A DNA stretch of 9,599 bases from Synechococcales cyanobacterium PMM_0036 (GCA_949127645.1 CASBQM010000816.1:1-9599); one strand, 5' to 3'; counted from the stretch's first letter, positions 1 through 8,489 are shown. The notes: generated by a model from the sequence alone, not told the origin. Translations and numbers: made by a program.

Positions 1-14
1 CATCGATCCTCTAG

Positions 15-44
15 ACTGCAACAGCCTCCCCACTGCAACAGCCT
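15..44. repeat. 13-bp direct repeat just after argD
   Basis: ACTGCAACAGCCT occurs at 15-27 and again at 32-44, separated by CCCC, giving a 17-bp period. The second copy ends on the first base of the argD stop codon (44-46, minus strand). It has no inverted-repeat structure that would make it a terminator. It may be a small local duplication at the gene end; the left window edge hides whether more copies follow. Confidence 0.6.
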
Positions 45-1327
45 TACGCGATCGCCTTCATCGCCGTCTCGATCGCCTTCAGCACCTCATCCACTTCAGC
101 CGCGCTGACAATCAGCGGTGGCACAAAGCGGACGACTTTAGGACCTGCCGGAACCAGCAGTACGCCCTGCGCCATTGCAGCTTTAACAATGTCGCTAGAA
201 GTCAGGTCAATCTCAGGCTCTAGCACTAAGCCGTTAATCAAGCCCCAGCCGCGCACCTCGGCGATCGTGCCCGGAAACTTGTGGGCGATCGCCTTTAGCC
301 CTTCCTGTAGCTGCTTGCCCCGCGCCCGCACGTTGTCCAAAATATTTTCCCGCTCTAGGGTTTGGCAAACCGCCAGCGCTACGCCCGTCGCAAAGGGATT
401 GCCGCCAAAGGTACTGGCATGATCTCCGGGCTGGAAAATGTCGCAGAAAGACTTGCACAGCATCGCGCCAATGGGAATACCGCCGCCTAGCCCTTTGGCA
501 GAGGTGAAAATGTCTGGCTCAATCCCCAGATTTTCGTAGCCCCAATACTGTCCCGTGCGCCCCATGCCCACCTGAACTTCATCCAAAATCAGCAGAATGC
601 CCTTCTCGTCGCAGATCTCACGGATGCGCTTGAAGTAGGTCACGTCGCCGGGACGCACGCCGCCCTCGCCTTGCAGCGCTTCCATCATGATTGCGGCAAC
701 CTGGTTATCATTACCGTCGAGAATGGCGATCGCCTCTTCCAGTGCCGCGATGTCGTTGTAGGGGACATAGTGGAAACCGGGCATCAGTGGGTCAAAGTTC
801 TTCTGATATTTGGGTTGTCCAGTGGCGGTAATCGTTGCCAAGGTGCGCCCATGGAAGCTGGCATGGGCTGTAATGATGATGGGATGCTCAATGCCGCGCA
901 CGGTATGGGCATACTTGCGAGCGAGCTTGATGGCTCCCTCGTTAGCCTCTGCCCCAGAATTGCAAAAGAAGGCGCGATCGGCACAGGAATGTTCAATCAG
1001 CCACTTTGCCAGGTCGCCCTGCTCCTGGGTGTAGTACAAATTAGAGACGTGGTGCAGCTTTTGAATTTGCTGCGTCACCGCATCTACCATGACCGGATGG
1101 GCATGACCTAGCGTACAGGTAGCGATACCCGCCACAAAGTCAAGATAGGCGCGTCCCTCTGTATCCCACACGCAACAGCCTGCTCCGCGCTCTAGCGTCA
1201 GGGCATACCGTCCATAGGTAGACATGACATACTGATCGAAATCAGCGGTATCGTATGCCACAGGCGCTACGGGCGCTGTAGGCATTAAGGTTGCTGTGGC
1301 TTCTGCAACTAAAGTTTCTGGACTCAT
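44..1327 (-). CDS. argD: Acetylornithine aminotransferase (ArgD)
   Basis: A PLP-dependent class III aminotransferase of 427 residues, a normal full length for the family. It exchanges an amino group between N-acetylornithine and 2-oxoglutarate in cytoplasmic arginine synthesis; some family members also act in lysine synthesis. The PLP-site lysine is K278 in SAKGLGGGIPIGA. Other family landmarks are CNSGAEANEGAIKLARK (phosphate and cofactor binding), the HGRT segment and LILDEVQVGMGRTG, whose Asp contacts the pyridine nitrogen. About 25 residues rich in Ala, Pro and Thr precede the conserved start of the fold, as often seen in cyanobacterial homologues. The ATG is supported by GAGGGG (minus strand, 1340-1335) seven bases upstream. 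The gene stands alone, with 185 bp to the next gene upstream. ArgD is preferred over ornithine or GABA aminotransferase because of overall wording, but substrate choice in this family cannot be fully fixed by sequence. Confidence 0.95.
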   Translation of the reverse strand: MSPETLVAEATATLMPTAPVAPVAYDTADFDQYVMSTYGRYALTLERGAGCCVWDTEGRAYLDFVAGIATCTLGHAHPVMVDAVTQQIQKLHHVSNLYYTQEQGDLAKWLIEHSCADRAFFCNSGAEANEGAIKLARKYAHTVRGIEHPIIITAHASFHGRTLATITATGQPKYQKNFDPLMPGFHYVPYNDIAALEEAIAILDGNDNQVAAIMMEALQGEGGVRPGDVTYFKRIREICDEKGILLILDEVQVGMGRTGQYWGYENLGIEPDIFTSAKGLGGGIPIGAMLCKSFCDIFQPGDHASTFGGNPFATGVALAVCQTLERENILDNVRARGKQLQEGLKAIAHKFPGTIAEVRGWGLINGLVLEPEIDLTSSDIVKAAMAQGVLLVPAGPKVVRFVPPLIVSAAEVDEVLKAIETAMKAIA

Positions 1328-1405
1328 TAAAATACCCCTCTGAATGGCAATAGACTACAGCGTTTGGAGAATGCTTGAAAGATTTTTAAGGCGGTTTAGC
1401 TCTTT

Positions 1406-1432
1406 ATTATGTTGAATATGTTGACGATTCAA
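1406..1432 (-). promoter_or_regulatory. Possible argD promoter with inverted repeat
   Basis: On the minus strand, TTGAAT (1432-1427) is followed after 15 bases by CATAAT (1411-1406), a tentative -35/-10 pair about 80 bases before the argD start. The 15-base spacing is short, so this is weak. The -35 element is one arm of an inverted repeat: TTGAAT at 1412-1417 and ATTCAA at 1427-1432 with nine bases between. This could be an operator. Its arms resemble the half-sites of arginine-repressor boxes (TGAAT/ATTCA), but the classical ARG box has four bases between arms, not eleven. The rest of the 185-bp gap holds nothing I recognise. Confidence 0.25.
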
Positions 1433-1512
1433 ACCACTATACCCAATATAGAAAACTTGCCTCAGCGCTGAACGGATTCAGCTCACTGAAATGTCAGGGT
1501 TTGATGGGTAAA

Positions 1513-1941
1513 TTAGTTCAGGGATTTCTCAGGTGCGCTCCAGTCTTGCAGCCATTTGTCCATTTCAGGTGGCAAAGCGGTTCGGATTCTCTTCTGCGCC
1601 TGAATAGCAATATGAATAGTCGCAGCTTGACAAACCTGTTGCGTTGACTCCGCCGCGAAGATGGCGTACTGAATTGAGAATTTGCTAGGGCTGAGCTGAG
1701 TCGGAGTCAGGTGGATAGAATGCTGATCGCCGCAAAACATCGGCTGCCGAAAGTCTGCACTGGCATGAACGATGGGAATAGCGATCGCCCCCTTCCCAAA
1801 AAATTGCTTCAAGTCAATTCCCGAAGCTGCTAGCGAAGCCTCATATGCCTCATGACACATGGACAGCACGTTAGCAAAATACACCACCCCGGCAGCATCC
1901 GTATCTTGAAACCGAATGGTACGAGCGTAGATAAACGGCAT
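1513..1941 (-). CDS. Hotdog-fold acyl-CoA thioesterase, probably 1,4-dihydroxy-2-naphthoyl-CoA hydrolase
   Basis: A 142-residue single-domain protein of the 4-hydroxybenzoyl-CoA thioesterase family, at the usual length. The N-terminal signature is IRFQDTDAAGVVYFANVL, in which D15 matches the catalytic aspartate of the 4HBT family. Similar small thioesterases in cyanobacteria (the Synechocystis Slr0204 type) hydrolyse 1,4-dihydroxy-2-naphthoyl-CoA to the free acid, the step before prenylation in phylloquinone (photosystem I quinone) synthesis. That assignment is by family resemblance and organism type. No other men gene lies in the window, and a broader acyl-CoA thioesterase of the YbgC kind is the main alternative. 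There is no signal peptide or membrane segment, so it should be cytoplasmic. No Shine-Dalgarno sequence lies just before the ATG. The start is chosen because FIYARTIRFQDTD is the expected family N-terminus. It diverges from ligA. Confidence 0.8.
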   Translation of the reverse strand: MPFIYARTIRFQDTDAAGVVYFANVLSMCHEAYEASLAASGIDLKQFFGKGAIAIPIVHASADFRQPMFCGDQHSIHLTPTQLSPSKFSIQYAIFAAESTQQVCQAATIHIAIQAQKRIRTALPPEMDKWLQDWSAPEKSLN

Positions 1942-4033
<2,092 letters not shown>

Positions 4034-4116
4034 AAGGACAGATGGGCAACTCATCGATTAGGGAATACTTGAAGAGTATCTGCCAGAGTTCAGAATTTAG
4101 AGTAACCAGCATACCT

Positions 4117-4120
4117 GGAG
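4117..4120 (+). promoter_or_regulatory. Ribosome binding site of the NYN-domain gene
   Basis: GGAG, four bases before ATG 4125. It fixes the start of the gene, and independent initiation fits the 91-bp gap after ligA. Within that gap an AT-rich five-base-pair stem (ATACT/AGTAT around 4066-4080) is too weak to call a terminator. Confidence 0.55.
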
Positions 4121-4124
4121 AAAT

Positions 4125-4874
4125 ATGCGGCAATCGGAATTGAAAATTGCGCTGCTGATTGATGCAGATAACGCTCCTGCATCAAAAATTGAGGCGATCG
4201 TGTCTGAAACTGCAAAGTATGGAGTTGCCAATATCCGTAAAGCTTACGGAAACTGGAAAAGTCCTGCTTTGAAAGCTTGGGAGGAGTGTTTACATGAACA
4301 CGCTATTCGTCCTGTCCAGCAGTTCGACTATACGAAGGGCAAAAATGCTACTGATGCCGCCATGATTATTGATGCAATGGATTTACTGTACACACAACAG
4401 TTGGATGCTTTTGCAGTTGTATCGAGCGATTGCGACTTTACGCCTTTAGTACTGCGGATTCTGACAAATGGCTTGAAAGTCTATGGATTTGGTGAGAAGA
4501 AAACACCTTTACCCTTTGTCTACGCGTGTTCAACATTTTTATATCTAGAAACAATTGATCAATCGGTAAATTCAGAGGAGACTTCCAAAGTTTCTACAAG
4601 CGTTAAAAAGACTGGTAAAGAGCTGAATCAAGACACCAAATTAATCAGTTTATTGAGAGGCGCTATTTCTAGTACTTTAGATGATGATGGTTGGTCAAAC
4701 TTAGCGGAAATTGGGGGACATATAGCAAATCAGGCATCTTTCGATCCACGTAATTATGGATATGCAAAGTTGAGTAGCTTGTTCGAGGCTATTGACTTAT
4801 TTAAGGTTCAGCGAAAGAATAAAGCAGCCTACGTAAGGAGCAAGCAAAAGAATGGCATAGTTCCAAAAACGTAG
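4125..4874 (+). CDS. NYN domain (PIN-like) protein with C-terminal OST-HTH/LOTUS domain
   Basis: A 249-residue, two-domain protein. Residues about 6-150 form a NYN (LabA/DUF88-type) domain of the PIN-like nuclease fold. The expected acidic cluster is present: D13 and D15-N16 in LLIDADNAP, D77 and D83 in KNATDAAMIIDAMD, and S101-D102 plus D104 in VVSSDCDFTPLV. This makes a metal-dependent RNase activity plausible. Residues about 152-170 are a Ser/Lys/Thr-rich linker. Residues about 172-242 match OST-HTH/LOTUS wording (LISLLRGAI, DDDGWSNLAEIGGHI, FDPRNYGYAKLSSLFEAIDLF), a winged-helix RNA-binding domain. Together these suggest an RNA-processing or regulatory factor; the actual target is unknown. 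It follows ligA on the same strand and may be co-transcribed. The second half is clearly AT-richer than ligA: two sampled 60-base lines, 4561-4620 and 4801-4860, give 37% and 42% GC by count. No HIP1 octamer occurs in it, only a 7-of-8 match near 4194. Confidence 0.88.
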   Translation: MRQSELKIALLIDADNAPASKIEAIVSETAKYGVANIRKAYGNWKSPALKAWEECLHEHAIRPVQQFDYTKGKNATDAAMIIDAMDLLYTQQLDAFAVVSSDCDFTPLVLRILTNGLKVYGFGEKKTPLPFVYACSTFLYLETIDQSVNSEETSKVSTSVKKTGKELNQDTKLISLLRGAISSTLDDDGWSNLAEIGGHIANQASFDPRNYGYAKLSSLFEAIDLFKVQRKNKAAYVRSKQKNGIVPKT

Positions 4875-5062
4875 CGAAGTTACTTGGTCATCTAGCATAG
4901 TTGCTGAATTAACATGGTTGCTGAGCCAGAACGTCCCAATCTGATCGATTAAGTTGCAGGGATTATAGGCATCTGGTGAGCGAAAACAATTATGCCGCTT
5001 TTAATCCAGGCAAATACCTAGCTCCTCAAGGACTCGTATTACGTTAGAAGGTTGGTTAAAAA
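4875..5062. other. Convergent intergenic region, no gene seen
   Basis: These 188 bp separate the 3' ends of the NYN gene and bciB. The imperfect repeat TAGTTGCTGA/TGGTTGCTGA (near 4898-4924) is visible, but I find no GC-rich hairpin followed by a T-run on either strand. Transcription termination here is expected from the arrangement, not seen in sequence. Confidence 0.5.
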
Positions 5063-6289
5063 TCACTCCGGCAATTTGTACTGTCCGACAATGTGCTTGG
5101 CATACTCCGGCACATGCGCCTCTAGCTTCTCTGGATAGTGCCGCTTGACGTACAGGTAGTTACGAGTGAAGTGAGAATCGATCGAGAAGCGGGCATACTC
5201 TAAGCCTTTAGGACCAATTTTTTCGACGACTACGCCTATGAGTTGAGCTAACCACATGGGCAAGGTCATCCCTTTGTCATAAGCGGGAATGCTTTGCTGC
5301 ACAGCATTTTTGCGATCGCCCTTCGACATCACCGCCTGGGTTTCAATCTGATCCATCGCCAGATCCAGCATTTCCTGACCGCGATCGTTTCTTACAACAA
5401 TCCACTGCCAGCCAAAGGGTGCGCCCATGTATCCCACGACGAGATCAGCAAGGGAATTCACGTAGTCAAAACAGCTCATACAGGAAGGTGCAAACACATC
5501 CTTAAGCTGGTTTGTTTTCAGCCCAAAAAATGGCACTGTTTCAGTCGAGCCGTCTTCATGCTTAAAATGCACCCGAAAGTCCTGCATGAATTCGTAGTGA
5601 ACGACCGTGGAGGGCGATCGGCTGGTAGTGTCTAGAAACTTTTGTAGTCCTGCACGGGTGACGTTATCGACACAGGGGGTTCCCAAAACATAGAGCTTTT
5701 CTAGTCCCAGCTCTTTCTCAACCGCTCGAAGCGCCTGAATTTGACAGCCTACGCCAATCACCAGCAGACGCTTTAAGCCCGATCGCTCAATCTCTTCTAG
5801 TACCGACAGATTAGGTGAGAGAGTGGGCTTGTTGACCCGTGCCGCCAAAATTTCCTCTGGAGTGCGGGCAATAATCGGCATGGGCTGAAAGCGATCGTCC
5901 TCGGTATTTTGGACGCACACAACCCCTTCTACCAGACCGCGATTCAGCATTTCGATAGCGATCGAGCTGACGATGCCTGTCCATTGCGCTCCGGCGATCG
6001 GCTCTGTTTTACGCGCCGCCATCATGGTCTGGCTCACGCCAAAGTACCAGTCGTCTTCGCTCGTCAAGTCGCGGCTACGCCCGTGGGTCTGCTCCTCTAG
6101 CTCTGGAATCTGCTGGTTGAGAAAGGCACAGGCTTCCTTTACGTAATGAACGTAGTAGGTATCGCACAGCCCGCACTCGCTGCACAATTCTTTGGCAGGA
6201 CGGCGGCTATTGGGTTTCAGCGCTTTAGCCTTTTGATGACCAATCTTATGATCTGGAGGCTGGGGGAAATCGGGCAGTACAGAGGTCAT
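5063..6289 (-). CDS. bciB: Ferredoxin-dependent 3,8-divinyl chlorophyllide a 8-vinyl reductase (BciB type)
   Basis: A 408-residue protein of the coenzyme F420 hydrogenase/dehydrogenase beta-subunit (FrhB) family. Cyanobacterial members (Synechocystis Slr1923 type) reduce the 8-vinyl group of divinyl chlorophyllide to ethyl, using reduced ferredoxin through Fe-S clusters and flavin, in chlorophyll a synthesis. Cluster-ligand candidates are visible: C36, C39, C42 and C54 in CSECGLCDTYYVHYVKEAC, then C182 (GVGCQIQAL), C206 (GTPCVDN), and C270/C273 (CMSCFDYVNSLADLVVGYMG). FrhB N-terminal and C-terminal domains lie at about 80-165 and 170-350. There are no membrane segments. An in-frame TAA lies 30 bases upstream with no alternative start between, so ATG 6289 is the natural choice despite the lack of a Shine-Dalgarno sequence next to it. 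It lies 106 bp downstream of the broken kinase on the same strand. The closest alternative is the plant-type paralogue 7-hydroxymethyl chlorophyll a reductase, less likely in a cyanobacterium. Confidence 0.9.
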   Translation of the reverse strand: MTSVLPDFPQPPDHKIGHQKAKALKPNSRRPAKELCSECGLCDTYYVHYVKEACAFLNQQIPELEEQTHGRSRDLTSEDDWYFGVSQTMMAARKTEPIAGAQWTGIVSSIAIEMLNRGLVEGVVCVQNTEDDRFQPMPIIARTPEEILAARVNKPTLSPNLSVLEEIERSGLKRLLVIGVGCQIQALRAVEKELGLEKLYVLGTPCVDNVTRAGLQKFLDTTSRSPSTVVHYEFMQDFRVHFKHEDGSTETVPFFGLKTNQLKDVFAPSCMSCFDYVNSLADLVVGYMGAPFGWQWIVVRNDRGQEMLDLAMDQIETQAVMSKGDRKNAVQQSIPAYDKGMTLPMWLAQLIGVVVEKIGPKGLEYARFSIDSHFTRNYLYVKRHYPEKLEAHVPEYAKHIVGQYKLPE

Positions 6290-6395
6290 GCGGGTAAGGG
6301 GATTGGCGATCGGCTCCTGTTAACCACGATACCGCAATTGGGGAAGGGTATGGGGGTCAGTTTTTACAGGTTTGCCCTACCCGATCGAGCAAATC

Positions 6396-6917
6396 TTAGT
6401 TCGCATCATGCACCGGAATTTCAACTACAAATTCTGTATCCTTTCCTGGCTCAGACTGAAAATACAGTTTGCCTTGGTGTCGTTCTGTCACAATTTGATG
6501 GCTGATTGACAATCCTAAGCCTGTCTCTTTGCCAACAGGTTTTGTCGTAAAAAATGGATCAAAGAGTTTGGCTTTAGTGGTTTCCAAAATTCCTAGCCCG
6601 TTGTCTGAAATTGAGACTTTAATCCGATTTGATTGAATTCGATCGGTACAGATTTGAATTCTGGGTGCGGGGTTTACTTGCCCGGTCAAACTTGCCCTCA
6701 TCGCATTTCCTTCTAGCGCATCGATCGCATTTGCCAGAATATTCATAAAAACCTGATTGAGCTGTCCAGGATAGCATTTGACGAGGGGAAGATCGCCGTA
6801 ATTTCTAATGATTTCAATATGAGGACAGCGATTGCCTAGCTTCAAGCGATGCTGCAAAATCAGCAGCGTGCTGTCTAATCCGTCGTGAATATTTACCTCC
6901 TTAACATTCCGCTTCAT
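6396..6917 (-). CDS. Histidine kinase, C-terminal HATPase fragment (3' part of a frameshifted gene)
   Basis: A 173-residue piece carrying the ATP-binding half of a two-component sensor kinase. The N-box is [14 protein letters not shown] (N59, N63), the G1 box ISDNGLGI (D105), the F-box [10 protein letters not shown] and the G2 box [11 protein letters not shown] (G133, G135). It ends at [10 protein letters not shown], a usual kinase terminus. It has no phospho-acceptor histidine of its own; that lies in the overlapping piece upstream in another frame. From VKEVNIHDG onward it reads as the direct continuation of FSRLDEAE in the upstream piece. ATG 6917 is therefore only the first ATG in this frame and need not be a real start. 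Translation, if any, could arise by frameshifting or re-initiation. As it stands it could bind ATP but not autophosphorylate in cis. Confidence 0.8.
   Translation of the reverse strand: MKRNVKEVNIHDGLDSTLLILQHRLKLGNRCPHIEIIRNYGDLPLVKCYPGQLNQVFMNILANAIDALEGNAMRASLTGQVNPAPRIQICTDRIQSNRIKVSISDNGLGILETTKAKLFDPFFTTKPVGKETGLGLSISHQIVTERHQGKLYFQSEPGKDTEFVVEIPVHDAN
6901..6917 (-). other. Frameshift junction inside the histidine kinase gene
   Basis: On the minus strand the upstream frame reads GAT GAA GCG GAA TGT TAA and stops at 6903-6901. Removing one base (for example the T at 6906) gives GAT GAA GCG GAA GTT AAG GAG GTA AAT, which joins LDEAE to VKEVNIHDG, the uninterrupted wording of this kinase family. 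A single-base insertion, in the cell or in the assembly, explains it. A perfect anti-Shine-Dalgarno complement, AAGGAGGT (6902-6895), straddles the stop, but no ATG, GTG or TTG follows it at the usual distance. Confidence 0.8.
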
Positions 6918-7362
6918 CTAAGCGCGAGAAGTTTCGCAGACCTAATACAATTTCTCGAATTCGTGCCGTACCTACCTCCATGGATTGCAAGCTTTTCTTG
7001 AAGTCTTGAGTCAGAAAATCTAGATCGAGCGTGTCAATTTTGTTTTGAATCGCAGGTGTGGGTCGAGGATAGCAGCTTTGATACAAATAAATCAGATCAA
7101 GCAGTTCGATCGCGTATTGATTCGCAAACTGGAGATTTCCATGAATGAAGTTCACTGGATTGTTAATTTCATGGGCAACACCCGCCACCATTTTTCCCAG
7201 ACTCGACATTTTCTCAGTTTGAATGAGCTGAGCTTGCGTTTGTCTTAACTCTTGCAGCGCCCTTTGAAGCTGTTGAGCTTGTACCTTAAATTGTCTCAGG
7301 AGATCGCAAAGGGTTCCACTACTACTCAACAGACCACTACTCAACAGATTTGACAAATTCAT
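6901..7362 (-). CDS. Histidine kinase, N-terminal coiled-coil and HisKA fragment (5' part of a frameshifted gene)
   Basis: A 153-residue piece with a Leu/Ser-rich start ([16 protein letters not shown]), a coiled coil at about 24-52 ([24 protein letters not shown]), and a HisKA domain with the phospho-acceptor H64 in [22 protein letters not shown]. It stops at LDEAEC where intact homologues continue into the ATPase domain, so the gene appears broken. Joined to the downstream piece it would make a soluble kinase of about 320 residues with no membrane segment or PAS/GAF domain. The start codon lies 26 bp inside the end of the lipoprotein gene, so the two are probably translated in coupled fashion and were likely one functional unit. 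No Shine-Dalgarno sequence precedes the ATG. Whether a membrane-linked version existed earlier cannot be told from here. Confidence 0.78.
   Translation of the reverse strand: MNLSNLLSSGLLSSSGTLCDLLRQFKVQAQQLQRALQELRQTQAQLIQTEKMSSLGKMVAGVAHEINNPVNFIHGNLQFANQYAIELLDLIYLYQSCYPRPTPAIQNKIDTLDLDFLTQDFKKSLQSMEVGTARIREIVLGLRNFSRLDEAEC
7316..7348. repeat. 15-bp tandem duplication at the lipoprotein/kinase junction
   Basis: Plus-strand CCACTACTCAACAGA occurs at 7334-7348 and again, with one extra ACT, at 7316-7333. It overlaps the lipoprotein stop codon (7339-7337, minus) and the kinase N-terminus, where it encodes the doubled [11 protein letters not shown]. Its 15- and 18-base lengths preserve the kinase frame. 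In the lipoprotein frame each copy brings TAG stops. Confidence 0.75.
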
Positions 7363-8362
7363 CGTTCAACAATTGCTCAAGGGATGGAAGCTGTTTCAAA
7401 AGCTTTTTACTAATCATGAATTTACCTAGCTGCTCTGTTTTTTTAAGCAACGAAGCATCTGGTTGACCCAGTAGGGTGAGATTAGTTCGCAGATCTGGGA
7501 TTTGAAGCAGCTTCAGAGACTCAGTAAATTGTTCTGGGATGACTTGCTCTCGCTGTGCCATACGGCGATCGGCATCTTCAGGATGCTGTTTGCGGTAATC
7601 TAGCGCCCGGAACCAGCCTTGAATCAGTTTTTCCATCGTGGCTTTGTGAGTTTTTAGCAGATCTTGACGAGTCACTAGCACATCCACCACTTCACCTGGA
7701 ATTTTTGAGCTGTCAAATAAGACTTTTGCTCCAAATTTGAGTAAGTTCGATCGCACAGGTTCAAACGTAACGACTGCATCCACCACACCTTGATTGAAGG
7801 CTTGCTCATGCTCTGAAACGCCTAAAGGCACAATCTGAACATCGCTAAGCAGCAGTCCAGCTTTGTCTAAAACACGGGTCAAAATGTAGCCACCTAACGC
7901 ACTGGATTCAACGCCAATCTTCTGCCCTTTGAGTGCCTGTAGCGTTGGAATTTCGGGTCGTGCCCTCAATACATCAGCCCCGTTGGAGAAATCAATGACG
8001 AGTACTGCCTGGATATCCGGATTGGTTTCAGCCAGCAGCAGCGCCTCATCCATCGTCAGTGCAGCCGCTTCAATATCGCCATTGCGGAGGGCTTGAGTCG
8101 TTTCTGTGGCAGAGGGATAGTCTTGCAGTTTAATCAAATGGTTGGGGTAGTAGCCTAAGTCCCGCGCTAAAAAGAGAGGCTCATAGCCTGACCAAACGAC
8201 TGCACCGACGCGCATGGGAGCCTGCGGCTGTTGGGTACAGCTCATTAGGATGGCAATCAGACAGGTGGCGATCGCCATCAACACAAGTTTGACAGACAGG
8301 TTGTCAGGCGGGTTGGCAGACTGTGCAACCCAGCCGACGAACCTAAGGCAAGAGTGTTTCAT
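7337..8362 (-). CDS. Substrate-binding lipoprotein, NMT1/THI5-like (SsuA/TauA type)
   Basis: A 341-residue periplasmic-binding-protein fold anchored as a lipoprotein. A hydrophobic stretch (about 22-41) ends in lipobox LMSC with C42 as the lipidation site. The ~24 residues before it form an unusually long n-region, yet no better start is available. The mature part begins [23 protein letters not shown], typical of NMT1/THI5-like binding proteins for nitrate, sulfonates, taurine or pyrimidine precursors. Further family wording includes [40 protein letters not shown] and [19 protein letters not shown]. The ligand cannot be named. No permease or ATPase gene lies beside it. Instead its 3' end overlaps a histidine kinase by 26 bp, which suggests ligand sensing. 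The start codon is in the first copy of a 16-bp tandem repeat, and an in-frame TGA at 8377-8375 blocks any longer version. Confidence 0.85.
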   Translation of the reverse strand: MKHSCLRFVGWVAQSANPPDNLSVKLVLMAIATCLIAILMSCTQQPQAPMRVGAVVWSGYEPLFLARDLGYYPNHLIKLQDYPSATETTQALRNGDIEAAALTMDEALLLAETNPDIQAVLVIDFSNGADVLRARPEIPTLQALKGQKIGVESSALGGYILTRVLDKAGLLLSDVQIVPLGVSEHEQAFNQGVVDAVVTFEPVRSNLLKFGAKVLFDSSKIPGEVVDVLVTRQDLLKTHKATMEKLIQGWFRALDYRKQHPEDADRRMAQREQVIPEQFTESLKLLQIPDLRTNLTLLGQPDASLLKKTEQLGKFMISKKLLKQLPSLEQLLNDEFVKSVE

Positions 8363-8436
8363 AGCGATTGGGTTTCATAGCGATTGGGTTTCATAGCGAT
8401 TGGGTTTCATAGCGATTGGGTTTCATGGCGACTTGA
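8357..8436. repeat. 16-bp tandem repeat, four perfect copies plus a decayed fifth
   Basis: The plus-strand unit TTTCATAGCGATTGGG repeats exactly at 8357-8372, 8373-8388, 8389-8404 and 8405-8420; a diverged copy follows at 8421-8436 (TTTCATGGCGACTTGA). On the minus strand every unit contains ATGAAA. The first copy supplies the start codon of the lipoprotein gene at 8362; the others give ATGs at 8378, 8394, 8410 and 8426. Because 16 is not a multiple of three, successive ATGs change frame. No Shine-Dalgarno sequence lies in the unit. Confidence 0.95.
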
Positions 8437-8457
8437 ATCATGAGATGCGCTTAACGT

Positions 8458-8489
8458 TCCCTAAACTAGACGCTCCCTAAACTAAACGG
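8458..8489. repeat. Second 16-bp-period direct repeat, possible regulator site
   Basis: TCCCTAAACTAGACGC (8458-8473) is followed directly by TCCCTAAACTAAACGG (8474-8489), identical at 14 of 16 positions. It lies between the divergent lipoprotein and peptidase genes, 96 bases before the lipoprotein start. Tandem half-sites of this kind can bind response regulators; CTTAACGT just before it (8450-8457) is one base from a cyanobacterial Pho-box half-site, which may be chance. The rest of the region to 8601 shows no clear promoter. Confidence 0.6.

Noticed and set aside
15..44. Insertion-sequence end or target-site duplication near the left edge
   Set aside because: The 13-bp copies are only four bases apart, with no room for an element and no transposase sequence nearby.
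189..1111. Several plus-strand and minus-strand open frames of 60-146 codons within argD
   Set aside because: They lie inside a full-length, well-conserved aminotransferase, have no recognisable domain wording, and are explained by the GC-rich opposite strand.
4066..4080. Rho-independent terminator after ligA
   Set aside because: The stem is only five base pairs, AT-rich and not followed by a T-run.
5294..6505. Plus-strand open frames opposite bciB and the kinase 3' end
   Set aside because: They are antisense to conserved coding sequence and show low-complexity or arbitrary composition.
6895..6917. Programmed +1 frameshifting of the prfB or dnaX kind in the kinase gene
   Set aside because: In those systems the Shine-Dalgarno-like element lies upstream of the slippery site. 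Here AAGGAGGT is downstream and overlaps the stop, and there is no slippery heptamer, so a simple insertion is the better explanation.
8357..8436. CRISPR array
   Set aside because: The units are directly adjacent with no unique spacers and are only 16 bp long.
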